Shown here: in pieces, positions 27,291 through 35,415 of the stretch | How positions within the stretch are numbered: the first letter of the stretch is position 1 | Layout: every line of letters begins with the position of its first letter | Source: Streptomyces aureocirculatus | Lineage (GTDB): Bacteria; Actinomycetota; Actinomycetes; Streptomycetales; Streptomycetaceae | Direction: 5' to 3' | Assembly: GCF_000720475.1 (NCBI RefSeq) | Contig: NZ_JOAP01000009.1 | Span: 1-64,000, forward strand | Length of the DNA: 64,000 nt | Notes under the pieces: model-generated | Told to the model about the DNA's origin: nothing | What the model saw: only the letters and a program-made list of their open reading frames with translations | The model's database searches: none | Position numbers and translations under genes: made by a program

Positions 27291-27352
27291 CGTTGCAGGG
27301 TTCCCGGCCAGGTCGGGGCCGCAATGGCCCCGATCGCTCGGAATCTCATCTG

Positions 27353-27429
27353 CTTCTGGCCGATCTATACCGGGCAGGCGATCCCGATCGATTCCTGGCG
27401 GTCGCGGATGTGGCTGGACACCTGGGTCT
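27353..27429. repeat. Right 77-bp direct repeat (candidate att site)
   Basis: A second copy of the pmt 3' end, 76/77 identical to 24782-24858, ending in TGA instead of TAG. It would code for the Pmt C-terminus but has no gene body. A 13-bp part, ACCTGGGTCTGAA (27420-27432), is repeated once more at 27452-27464. This suggests that more than one recombination event took place. Confidence 0.8.
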
Positions 27430-27534
27430 GAAATCGGTCCGCCTACGCCATACCTGGGTCTGAATACGACACTTCGAGCCCTTGCTTCCCACCCGCCCCA
27501 TAAAGTTGGGGCATTCCTGGGGAGGGAGCGCTCG

Positions 27535-29169
27535 ATGCGCAGGGGAGCCAAGGCTGCTCTTGTCGGCGGGGTGTTCGCCGTCATGGTGGGGGGCGCCGGA
27601 TACGGCGCGTACAACGTGGTGCATGTGCTGAACGAGGACGGCGGCCCGTCCGCGTCGGGGGACGGCGCGCGCCCGACGGGGCCGCCGTCGCGCGCCGAGG
27701 TCCGCGAGACCGCGGCGAGGTTCCTCACGGCCTGGGCGAAGGGCGACGCGGACGGCGCCGCGGCGTGGACCGACAACGCCGCGGCGGCCGCCCCCGCCCT
27801 GACCGGCTACCGCGAGGACGCCTCCATCCGCGAGGTGCGGCTGACGGCGGGCCGGATCAGCGGGACGCGGGTGCCGTTCACGGTCCGCGCCACGGTGACG
27901 TACGAGGGGAGGAGCAAGCCGCTGCGGTACGAGTCGGCCCTCGACGTCGTACGCGGTGTCCGCACCGGACGGGCCCTCGTCGACTGGCGGCCGGGCGTGC
28001 TGCACCCGCTGCTGCGGCGCGGGGACACCCTGGAGACCGGCGAGGCCACGACGCCGCCGATCAGGGCCGTCGACCGGCACGGCACGGTCCTGAGCGCCGC
28101 GAAGTACCCGTCGCTCGCTCCGGTCCTCGACCAGTTGCGGTCGAAGTACGGCGAGCAGGCGGGCGGAAGGCCGGGGACCGAGCTGTACATCAGGCGTGCC
28201 GGGGAGGGCGCGGGCACCAGGACGCTGCGCACGCTCGCGAAGGGGCGCCCGGGCAAGCTGCCGACGACCCTGGACGCGTCGGCGCAGCGGGCCGCGGAGC
28301 GGGCGGTGGCCAGGTACGCCGAGTCGTCGGTGGTCGCGGTCAGGCCGAGCACGGGCGAGGTGCTCGCGGTCGCCAACCACCGTGCGGACGGCTTCAACGC
28401 GGCCTTCGAGGGCAAGCTGGCGCCCGGCTCGACGATGAAGATCGTGACGGCGGCGATGCTCATCGACAAGGGCGTCGCCAAGGCGTCGGGGCCAGCGCCG
28501 TGCCCGCGGGAGGCGACCTGGCAGAGCCAGACGTTCCACAATCTGCGGGGCATGGCGCCGAACGCGGACGCGACCCTCGCGGACAGCTTCGCGCGGTCCT
28601 GCAACACCGCGTTCGTGAAGCTCGTCGACGAAGCGCCGCTCACGGACGCCTCGTTGACCGAGGAGGCGCGGGAGCGCTTCGGGCTCGGCAGGGACGACTG
28701 GCGTACCGGCATCACATCGGCGGACGGTTCGGTGCCCGCGTCCGCGGGGCCCGACCGCGCCGCCAACGCGATCGGGCAGGGCCAGGTGCAACTGAACCCC
28801 CTGAACCTGGCGTCGGTGACGGCGACGGCGCGGACGGGCTCCTTCCGCCAGCCCGTCCTCGTACCGAAGTCCCTCATCGACGGCGGACCGGCCACCGCGC
28901 GGGGCCTGTCCGCGGACACGGCGGCCCAGTTGCGGCAGATGATGCGGCGGACCGCGGTGTCGGGCACCGGCGCGCGGGCGATGGCGGGGCTCGGCGGTGA
29001 CATCGGCGCGAAGACCGGATCGGCCGAGGTCGACGGCCAGGCGAGGCCCAATAGCTGGTTCGCCGGCTACCGCGGGGACGTGGCGGCGGCAGCGATGGCG
29101 CAGGAGGGCGGGCACGGCGGTGACACGGCGGGGCCGATCGTGGCGGCCGTGCTGCGCGCGGGCGGGTGA
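27535..29169 (+). CDS. Class B penicillin-binding protein (transpeptidase)
   Basis: A 544-aa membrane-anchored protein. After one N-terminal helix (residues 7-27) comes a MecA-N/NTF2-like domain (about 45-165). The D,D-transpeptidase domain has the SxxK motif in APGSTMKIV, SxN in FARSCNTAF and KTG in GAKTGSAEV. It cross-links peptidoglycan. ATG 27535 has GGAGGGAG upstream. It is followed by a paralogue. The pair is the conserved Streptomyces PBP couple beside pmt. The island lies just upstream, so its promoter region (27430-27534) may be partly replaced by element DNA. Confidence 0.93.
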   Translation: MRRGAKAALVGGVFAVMVGGAGYGAYNVVHVLNEDGGPSASGDGARPTGPPSRAEVRETAARFLTAWAKGDADGAAAWTDNAAAAAPALTGYREDASIREVRLTAGRISGTRVPFTVRATVTYEGRSKPLRYESALDVVRGVRTGRALVDWRPGVLHPLLRRGDTLETGEATTPPIRAVDRHGTVLSAAKYPSLAPVLDQLRSKYGEQAGGRPGTELYIRRAGEGAGTRTLRTLAKGRPGKLPTTLDASAQRAAERAVARYAESSVVAVRPSTGEVLAVANHRADGFNAAFEGKLAPGSTMKIVTAAMLIDKGVAKASGPAPCPREATWQSQTFHNLRGMAPNADATLADSFARSCNTAFVKLVDEAPLTDASLTEEARERFGLGRDDWRTGITSADGSVPASAGPDRAANAIGQGQVQLNPLNLASVTATARTGSFRQPVLVPKSLIDGGPATARGLSADTAAQLRQMMRRTAVSGTGARAMAGLGGDIGAKTGSAEVDGQARPNSWFAGYRGDVAAAAMAQEGGHGGDTAGPIVAAVLRAGG

Positions 29170-29297
29170 CCGGGCGCGCCGGGGGTACGCGGACGTCCGG
29201 CGGACGGGTGCCGTGGTCGTCGGTCGGTGTGGGTGCCGCTAGGTTGGGCTTCCGGTGAGTGAGGTGCGGCGGGGGCGAAGGGAAAAGCGGAGGGTCT

Positions 29298-31004
29298 GTG
29301 GGCAAGAGAAGACGCGCCACCGAGCGTGAGAAGAAGGTGCACCCGGTGGTGCTCGGCGGCGCGGCGGTGGCGATCGTGTGCGGTGTGGGGGTCGCCGCGT
29401 ACGCCGTGGTGGGCGACGGCGGGAGCGGCCGCGGGGGCGACGAGAAGTCGGTGGCGACGGGCCCGCCGACGGCCGCCGAAGTGCGTACCACCGCACGGGC
29501 GTTCCTCGCCGCGTGGGAGAAGGGCGACACGGCCGGGGCCGCGGCCCTCACCGACGACCGGAAGGCGGCGCGGGCCGCGCTCACCGCCTACCGCAAGGAG
29601 GCCAGGATCTCCGAGGTCCGGCTGAAGCCCGTCGAGCAGGCCGCGGCCAAGGGCGCGAAAGTGCCGTTCAAGGCCGCGGCCACGGTCTCGTACGGGGGAA
29701 AGAAGAAGCCGTACGCGTACGAGACCGCCCTGACCGTGGTACGCCGGGCGGCCGACGGCCGGGCCCTCGTGTCCTGGCAGCCGACCGTGCTCCATCCCGA
29801 ACTGCGGCCTGGTGACCGCCTGGTGACCGGCGCGGCGGGCGTCCCGCCGATCAAGGCCGTGGACCGGAGCGGCTCCCCGCTGACCGCCGCGAAGTATCCC
29901 TCACTCGGCACGGTCCTCGACGGTCTGCGGGAGAAGTTCGGCAAGAAGGCGGGCGGCAGGGCGGGCGTGGAGCTGCGGGTGGTGCGCGCTGAACCGGAGC
30001 AGGACGGGGACGGCAAGGACTCCTCGGCGAAGAAGAACGACGCCAAGGACACTCCCGACAAGACGCTGCTCGACCTCTCCCCCGGCACCCCCGGCACGCT
30101 GGAGACGACGATCAGCGCGCGCGTCCAGGCGGCGGCGGAGAAGGAGACGGCGAAGCGCAAGCAGGCCTCGGTCGTGGTGGTCAAGCCGTCCACCGGCGAG
30201 ATCCTGGCCGTCGCCAACTCCAACCCGAGCGGCTTCAACACGGCCATGCAGGGCTCCCTCGCGCCGGGCTCGACCATGAAGGTCATCACGGCGTCGATGC
30301 TCCTGGAGAAGGACCTGGCGAGCGTCGACAAGAAGCACCCCTGCCCGAAGTACGAGACGTACGGCGGCTGGAAGTTCCAGAACGACAACAAGTTCAAGAT
30401 CAAGGGCGGCACGTTCCGGACGAGCTTCGCGCGGTCCTGCAACACGGCCTTCATCACGCAGGCGAAGAAGCTGAAGAACGACGACCTGACCCGGCAGGCC
30501 CAGGACGTGTTCGGCCTCGGCCGCGACAACTGGTCCGTCGGCGTGCCCACGTTCGACGGTGCCGTGCCCGTGCAGTCGCACGCACAGATGGCGGCCTCGC
30601 TGATCGGCCAGGGCGGGGTGCGGATGAACCCCCTGAACATGGCGTCGGTCGCGGCCACCGTCGAGTCCGGCATCTTCCGCCAGCCCTACCTGGTCTCGCC
30701 GGACCTCGACGACCGCGAACTCGCCACCGCCCCGCGCAAGATGTCCGCAAGGACCGTCTCCGACCTGCGTGACCTGATGCACTTCACCGGTGTGTCCGGG
30801 ACCGCGGCCAAGCCGATGCGGGGACTCGGCCCGGACTCCGGCGCGAAGACCGGCTCCGCGGAGGTCGACGGCCAGAAGAAGCCCAACGGCTGGTTCACCG
30901 CGTACCGCGGCGACATGGCCGCGGCGGCCGTGGTGCAGGCGGCCGGGCACGGCGGGGACACGGCGGGTCCCGTGGTGCGGGCGATGCTGCTCGCGGGGCG
31001 CTGA
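29298..31004 (+). CDS. Class B penicillin-binding protein (tandem paralogue)
   Basis: A 568-aa paralogue of the preceding PBP with the same plan: helix at about 18-38, NTF2-like domain, then transpeptidase motifs APGSTMKVI (SxxK), FARSCNTAF (SxN) and GAKTGSAEV (KTG). A Lys/Asp/Glu-rich insert near residues 230-260 distinguishes it. GTG 29298 is preferred with GGAGG just upstream. The gap of about 130 bp from the first PBP is short, so co-transcription is likely. A strong hairpin ends the unit at 31052-31088. Confidence 0.93.
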   Translation: MGKRRRATEREKKVHPVVLGGAAVAIVCGVGVAAYAVVGDGGSGRGGDEKSVATGPPTAAEVRTTARAFLAAWEKGDTAGAAALTDDRKAARAALTAYRKEARISEVRLKPVEQAAAKGAKVPFKAAATVSYGGKKKPYAYETALTVVRRAADGRALVSWQPTVLHPELRPGDRLVTGAAGVPPIKAVDRSGSPLTAAKYPSLGTVLDGLREKFGKKAGGRAGVELRVVRAEPEQDGDGKDSSAKKNDAKDTPDKTLLDLSPGTPGTLETTISARVQAAAEKETAKRKQASVVVVKPSTGEILAVANSNPSGFNTAMQGSLAPGSTMKVITASMLLEKDLASVDKKHPCPKYETYGGWKFQNDNKFKIKGGTFRTSFARSCNTAFITQAKKLKNDDLTRQAQDVFGLGRDNWSVGVPTFDGAVPVQSHAQMAASLIGQGGVRMNPLNMASVAATVESGIFRQPYLVSPDLDDRELATAPRKMSARTVSDLRDLMHFTGVSGTAAKPMRGLGPDSGAKTGSAEVDGQKKPNGWFTAYRGDMAAAAVVQAAGHGGDTAGPVVRAMLLAGR

Positions 31005-31051
31005 GCGGGAACGCTCCGGCTGGGGTGCGACGCGGCGGCCCCGCGTTACAA

Positions 31052-31088
31052 CGGCCCGCTGTGACGCGGGCCGCGTCACAGCGGGCCG
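31052..31088 (+). terminator. Strong hairpin after the PBP pair
   Basis: 17-bp arms (31052-31068 and 31072-31088) pair perfectly around a 3-nt loop, about 48 bp after the second PBP stop. It is a clear intrinsic terminator for the PBP transcript. Confidence 0.8.
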
Positions 31089-31163
31089 CGTCGTGTCTCG
31101 TCGCTTCGCGCTCACGCGCCAGCCACTCGCGTGTCATACACACGTACCGCTAGCGTGCGGCGC

Positions 31164-31607
31164 ATGAGCACTACGGACAAGGAACCGGGCGCCGTCCGCG
31201 CCCACCCCCGTTTCGTCGAGGCCCTGCGTGACCTGGGCCTCGACGAACTCCCCGGCCGGGTCCGCCGCTTCCCCGAAGGGACCCGCACCGCCGCCGAAGC
31301 CGCCGCCGCGATCGCCCGCCGCGTCGACGTGGAGCCGGTGCGGCGGGAGTTGGGCGGGCGGAAGGTCACCCGGGCACGGGCGGACGTCGTGCGCGAGGCC
31401 ACCGGGTACGCCATCGGGGGCGTCCCGCCCTTCGGCCACGCCACCCGCACCCGCGTACTCGCCGACCGCTCCCTGCTCGCCCACTCCGTGGTGTGGGCGG
31501 CGGCCTGGACCCCGTACACCGTCTTCCCCATGGACCCCGTAACCCTCGTCGCGCACGCGGGCGCCACCCCGGCCGACGTACGCGAGGCCGCCGGACCCGC
31601 ACAGTGA
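31164..31607 (+). CDS. YbaK/aminoacyl-tRNA-deacylase-domain protein with internal deletion
   Basis: A 147-aa protein of the YbaK/ProX editing family, which removes wrong amino acids from tRNA. The start (LPGRVRRFPEGTRTAAEAAAA) and the second half (VTRARADVVREATGYAIGGV then PPFGH) are well kept. Compared with the usual family sequence, about 25-30 residues are absent between AAAAIA and RRVDVEPV (DNA near 31311-31325). The missing part normally carries the CxxGQIVKSL strand with the lysine needed for catalysis in YbaK. The frame is intact, so the product may be inactive or altered. Its stop overlaps the next start by 4 nt (GTGA). Confidence 0.8.
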   Translation: MSTTDKEPGAVRAHPRFVEALRDLGLDELPGRVRRFPEGTRTAAEAAAAIARRVDVEPVRRELGGRKVTRARADVVREATGYAIGGVPPFGHATRTRVLADRSLLAHSVVWAAAWTPYTVFPMDPVTLVAHAGATPADVREAAGPAQ

Positions 31608-32455
31608 CCCCGCTGGTCGCGGCGGCCGTCCTGCTCGCCGCCGTCACCCACGCGAGCTGGAACGCGATCGCCCACCACATCACCGACAAGCTCGTCGGCT
31701 TCACCCTCATAGCCGGCGGCGGCACCCTCATCGGCCTCGCCATGGCGCCCTTCGCACCGTTCCCCGCGGCCGCCGCCTGGCCCTACCTGGCGCTGTCCGC
31801 CGTCCTGCACGTCGCCTACATGGCGCTGCTCATGCGGTCCTTCCGGCTCGGCGACTTCGGGCAGGCCTACCCCATCGCCCGCGGCAGCGCACCCCTCGTG
31901 GTGACCGTGCTCGCCGCCGTGTTCGCCGGTGAGGTGCCCGGCGGATGGCAGGCGGCCGGTGTCGCCGTCTGCTCGGCCGGACTCACCGGGCTCGCCCTGT
32001 GGGGCATCCGGGGCACCGGGAAGCGGCCCGACTGGGCGGCGATCGGTGCCGCGCTCGCCACCGGCGTCGCCATCGCGTCCTACACCGTCGTGGACGGCCT
32101 CGGCGTACGCGCCTCCGGCAGTTCCCTCGGCTACATCGCCTGGCTGATGATCCTGGAGGGGCTCGCCGTGCCCGCGTACGCCGCGTGGCGCTGGCGCGGG
32201 GGGCTCAGCGCCCAACTGCGGCCGTTCGCCGCCGTCGGCCTGCTCGGGGCCGCGCTGTCCGTCGCCGCGTACGGCCTCGTCCTGTGGGCCCAGACCCGGG
32301 CCGACCTCGCGCCCATCTCCGCTCTCCGCGAGTCCTCGATCATCGTGGGGGCGGGGATCGGGGCCGTCTTCTTCAAGGAGCGGTTCGGGTGGCCGCGGAT
32401 CGTGGCGGCGGGGGTGATGGTGGCGGGGATCGGGTTGATGCTGCACGCGGGGTAG
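31604..32455 (+). CDS. EamA/DMT-family permease
   Basis: A 283-aa integral membrane protein with about ten hydrophobic helices in two EamA-like halves. The start is VTPLVAAAVLLAAVTHASWN, and the family-typical stretch AQTRADLAPISALRESSIIV is near residue 230. EamA proteins export small metabolites or amino acids; the substrate is unknown. GTG 31604 overlaps the YbaK stop by 4 nt, so the genes are coupled. Confidence 0.87.
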   Translation: MTPLVAAAVLLAAVTHASWNAIAHHITDKLVGFTLIAGGGTLIGLAMAPFAPFPAAAAWPYLALSAVLHVAYMALLMRSFRLGDFGQAYPIARGSAPLVVTVLAAVFAGEVPGGWQAAGVAVCSAGLTGLALWGIRGTGKRPDWAAIGAALATGVAIASYTVVDGLGVRASGSSLGYIAWLMILEGLAVPAYAAWRWRGGLSAQLRPFAAVGLLGAALSVAAYGLVLWAQTRADLAPISALRESSIIVGAGIGAVFFKERFGWPRIVAAGVMVAGIGLMLHAG

Positions 32456-32616
32456 GTGCCCTCGCGGGGGCGCCCCAGTCCCGCAATCGCCGGACGGGCT
32501 AAAACTCTGCCGCACTGGCGAAAGTCTCAGCCCGTCCGGCGTTTGAGGACGAGGCCGCGGGCCGATACGGGGTCTGGGGCGGAGCCCCAGGATCGGAGAA
32601 GGGGCGGGGTTGGGGG
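32456..32616. terminator. Inverted copies of the dispersed element between convergent genes
   Basis: CCGGACGGGCT (32490-32500) pairs with AGCCCGTCCGG (32529-32539), and CTGGGGC-GGA-GCCCCAG (32574-32590) forms a second hairpin. The flanking words GGTGCCCTCGCGGG and CCTCAAACGCCGG-type cores are shared with 3712-3800. It separates the EamA and beta-lactamase-like genes and fits a bidirectional terminator. Confidence 0.6.
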
Positions 32617-33849
32617 CTACGCAGCCGCGGCCCGTACCGCCCGCACCAACCCCTGCGCCCGCGCGTCCGCGGTGACCCCCTTGCTCATCCCGTTGGTGAC
32701 GTAGCCGAAGGCGACCCCGGAGTCCGGGTCGGCGAAGGCGAGGGCCCCGCCCCGGCCGGGGTGCCCGAAGGAGCCGGGCCCGAGGAGGGGTGCGGAGGGG
32801 CCGTGGAGCATGTAGCCGAGGCCGAGCCGGGTCGGGACGACGAGGACGCGGTCGGGACCGGCGGACGCCTCGGCCCGGGCGAGGGCGACGGTGTCCGGGG
32901 AGAGGAGGCGGACCCCGTCGACGGGGCCGATGAGCGCGGCGTAGAAGCGGGCCAGGGCCCCGGCGGTGGCGATGCCGTTGGACGCGGGCAGGACGGCCGT
33001 GTGGTAGGCGGCGGAGTTCTCGTCGGGGAACGGCTCGACCGCCCCGAAGGCCCGCCGGGTGAGGGAGGCGGGGTCACGGTAGGCGGCGGCGACCTCCGGT
33101 CTGGCCCGCGCCCTGAGCCCCGCGGCGGCCGGCGGATCGAGCCGCCCGAGCCGCCCGACGCGGCCGGACTCCGCACCGGGAAGCCCGATCCACAGGTCGA
33201 GGCCGAGCGGCCCGGCGATCTCGTCGGCGACCACGTCCCGGATCGAGCGCCCGGTGACGCGCCGCACCAGCTCCCCGGTCAGCCAACTGTAGGTGTGCGC
33301 GTGGTAGCCGTGGTCCGCGCCCGGCTCCCAGAAGGGGGTTTGGGCGGCGACCGCGGCGGCCGCAGTCTCGGGGTCCAGGGCCTGCGCGGGCGTCAGCGGC
33401 ACATCTAGGGCGGGCACCCCGGCCCGGTGCGCGAGGACGTGCCGTACGAGGACCCGGTCCTTGCCGCGCGCCTTGAACTCCGGCCAGTACGTGCCGACGG
33501 GGGCGTCCAGGTCGAGGTCGCCGCGCTGGTGCAGCAGGAGCAGGGCGGCGGCGGCGACGCCCTTGGTCGCCGAGCGCACGACCTGCGCGGTGCCGTGCTC
33601 CCAGGGCTCCCGGGGTCCCCCGGGCTCCTCGGGCTCCCGGGACTCCTCGGGACCGGTGCCCTCCGCCGCGCCGTCGAAGTGCTTCGTGCCGCCCCAGAGG
33701 TCCACCACCGGCCGCCCGTCCCGGTACACGACGACGGCGGCCCCGCGCTCCCCCGCCACCCCGAAGTTGCGTACGAAGGCGTCCCTGACCGGCTCGAACC
33801 CGTCGGCCACGGTGCCGTGCACCCCGGCCGCCTCCACGTCAGTGTTCAT
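32617..33849 (-). CDS. Serine hydrolase of the beta-lactamase (class C/EstB) family
   Basis: A 410-aa protein with the SxxK motif in VVRSATKG near residue 93 and a tyrosine-containing HTYSWLTGELV segment. A C-terminal GHPGRGGALAFADPDSGVAF region replaces the KTG box, as in EstB-like esterases and D-aminopeptidases. No signal peptide is visible, so it is probably cytoplasmic. An insert of acidic and Pro residues before the SxxK (about 66-88) is low-complexity. ATG 33849 is preferred over GTG 33858. The substrate is unknown. Confidence 0.85.
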   Translation of the reverse strand: MNTDVEAAGVHGTVADGFEPVRDAFVRNFGVAGERGAAVVVYRDGRPVVDLWGGTKHFDGAAEGTGPEESREPEEPGGPREPWEHGTAQVVRSATKGVAAAALLLLHQRGDLDLDAPVGTYWPEFKARGKDRVLVRHVLAHRAGVPALDVPLTPAQALDPETAAAAVAAQTPFWEPGADHGYHAHTYSWLTGELVRRVTGRSIRDVVADEIAGPLGLDLWIGLPGAESGRVGRLGRLDPPAAAGLRARARPEVAAAYRDPASLTRRAFGAVEPFPDENSAAYHTAVLPASNGIATAGALARFYAALIGPVDGVRLLSPDTVALARAEASAGPDRVLVVPTRLGLGYMLHGPSAPLLGPGSFGHPGRGGALAFADPDSGVAFGYVTNGMSKGVTADARAQGLVRAVRAAAA

Positions 33850-33888
33850 GTACGGCACAACGTGCTCACAGCGCCGATGATTCCGTCG

Positions 33889-34665
33889 TCACTTCCGCGG
33901 TGCCGTCTTCGGATCGAAGCCGAACGGCAGTTCAAGGCGGTGGCCGCTCATCAGGTCCTGGTCGGCGAGGAGTTCACCCGTGGGGCCGTCCGCCACGATC
34001 ACGCCCTCGCTGAGGATCAGCGCCCGCGGGCACAACTCCAAGGCGTAAGGCAGGTCGTGCGTGACCATCAACACCGTCACGTCCAAGGAGCGCAGGATGT
34101 CGGCGAGTTCGCGGCGTGCGGCCGGGTCGAGGTTGGAGGACGGCTCGTCGAGCACCAGGATCTCCGGCTCCATGGCGAGGACCGTCGCGACCGCGACCCG
34201 GCGCCGCTGTCCGAAGGACAGGTGGTGCGGCGGGCGGTCCGCGTACGCGGCCATGCCCACCTGGCCGAGCGCCTTCAGGACCCGGGCCTCCAGTTCGGGG
34301 CCGCGCGTCCCGGCCGCCGCGGGCCCGAACGCCACGTCCTCGCGCACCGTGGGCATGAACAACTGGTCGTCGGGGTCCTGGAAGACGATGCCGACCTTGC
34401 GGCGGATCTCCGCGAGGTGCCGCTTGCCGAGGGGCAGCCCGGCGACCGTGACGGTGCCCGCGCCCGCGGTGAGGATGCCGTTCAGGTGCAGGACGAGGGT
34501 CGTCTTGCCCGCGCCGTTGGGCCCGAGCAGCGCGACGCGTTCGCCCCGTTCGATGCGCAGGTCCACGCCGAACAGGGCCTGGTGGCCGTCCGGGTAGGCG
34601 TAGGCGAGTCCTGCGACCTCCAGGGAAGGGGGCGCGGCGGGTGCGGCGGTCACGTCAGGGTCCAT
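33889..34665 (-). CDS. cbiO: Nickel/cobalt ECF transporter, ATPase subunit
   Basis: A 258-aa ABC ATPase: Walker A GPNGAGKTT, Q-loop VFQDPDDQLF, signature LSFGQRRR, Walker B ILVLDEPSSNLDP and H-loop VTHDLPYAL. It powers the CbiMQO energy-coupling-factor transporter with the two genes upstream. ATG 34665 overlaps the end of cbiQ by 16 bp. GTG 34653, which would give a 4-nt overlap, is an alternative start. It is the last gene of the operon. Confidence 0.92.
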   Translation of the reverse strand: MDPDVTAAPAAPPSLEVAGLAYAYPDGHQALFGVDLRIERGERVALLGPNGAGKTTLVLHLNGILTAGAGTVTVAGLPLGKRHLAEIRRKVGIVFQDPDDQLFMPTVREDVAFGPAAAGTRGPELEARVLKALGQVGMAAYADRPPHHLSFGQRRRVAVATVLAMEPEILVLDEPSSNLDPAARRELADILRSLDVTVLMVTHDLPYALELCPRALILSEGVIVADGPTGELLADQDLMSGHRLELPFGFDPKTAPRK

Positions 34666-35414
34666 CCCAACAGGCAGACGGCGAGGGCGGTGAGGGGCAG
34701 GGTCAGGGCGTACGTCCACTGGGCGCGGGACGCCGTCACCTCGTGGATGACCGGCATTGTCCCCGTGTAGCCCCGGCTGACCATGGCGAGGTGCACGCGT
34801 TCGCCCCGTTCGTAGGAGCGGATGAACAGGGCGCCCGCGGACTTGGCGAGCACGCCCCAGTGGCGCGGGCCGCGCGCCCGGAAGCCGCGGGACTCGCGGG
34901 CGACGCGCATGCGCCGCATCTCGTCCGTGACGACGTCGCCGTAGCGGATCATGAAGGACGCGATCTGTACGAGGAGCGGTGGCAGGCGCAGGCGTCGCAG
35001 GCCGAGGAGGAGGTCGCGCAGCTCCGTGGTGGCGGCGAGCAGCACGGACGCGGCGACGCCGAGGGTGGCTTTGGCGAGGACGTTCCAGGCGCCCCACAGG
35101 CCGTCGACGCTCAGCGACAGGCCGAGGACGTCGGTCCGCCCGCCCTCCGCCACGAACGGCAGGAGCAGCGCGAACGCCACGAACGGCACCTCGATCAGGA
35201 GCCGCTTCAGCCAGAACGCGGGCGGGACGCGGGCCGCGTACGCCACCGAGGCGAGCAGCAGCGCGTACGCCGCGAACGCCCAGATCGCCTCGCGCGGCGT
35301 GGACACCACCACGACGACGAAGCAGAGCACGGCGGTGAGCTTGGTGTGCGGGGGCAGGACGTGCACCGGGGAGCGCCCTTGCCGGTACAGGCGGTGGGCG
35401 GGTCCCGCTCCCAT
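34650..35414 (-). CDS. cbiQ: Nickel/cobalt ECF transporter, transmembrane subunit T
   Basis: A 254-aa membrane protein with about five helices and the EcfT coupling motif RESRGFRARG, which contacts the ATPase. It starts MGAGPAHRLYRQGRSPVHVL, typical of CbiQ. The ATG lies one base after the cbiM stop (TGACATG), and the gene overlaps cbiO at its end, so the operon is tightly coupled. Confidence 0.92.
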   Translation of the reverse strand: MGAGPAHRLYRQGRSPVHVLPPHTKLTAVLCFVVVVVSTPREAIWAFAAYALLLASVAYAARVPPAFWLKRLLIEVPFVAFALLLPFVAEGGRTDVLGLSLSVDGLWGAWNVLAKATLGVAASVLLAATTELRDLLLGLRRLRLPPLLVQIASFMIRYGDVVTDEMRRMRVARESRGFRARGPRHWGVLAKSAGALFIRSYERGERVHLAMVSRGYTGTMPVIHEVTASRAQWTYALTLPLTALAVCLLGWTLT

Positions 35415-35415
35415 G

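Larger units (their letters stand above)
24782..27429. mobile_element. Remnant of an integrative element inserted in pmt 3' end
   Basis: About 2.6 kb lies between and including the two 77-bp repeats. The interior has clearly lower G+C than the flanks and codon choice unlike neighbouring genes. It carries a coupled two-gene cassette, a hairpin, a Nudix fragment and a tyrosine-recombinase fragment. There are no replication or transfer genes. It is therefore a deleted remnant, or a cargo module left after loss of the rest. Pmt stays intact because the element supplied the same 3' end. Confidence 0.75.

Noticed and set aside
26697..27776. 359-aa minus-strand frame across the island's right end
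   Set aside because: It runs antisense through the integrase fragment, the att copy and the PBP start. No motif, and the plus-strand readings are recognisable.
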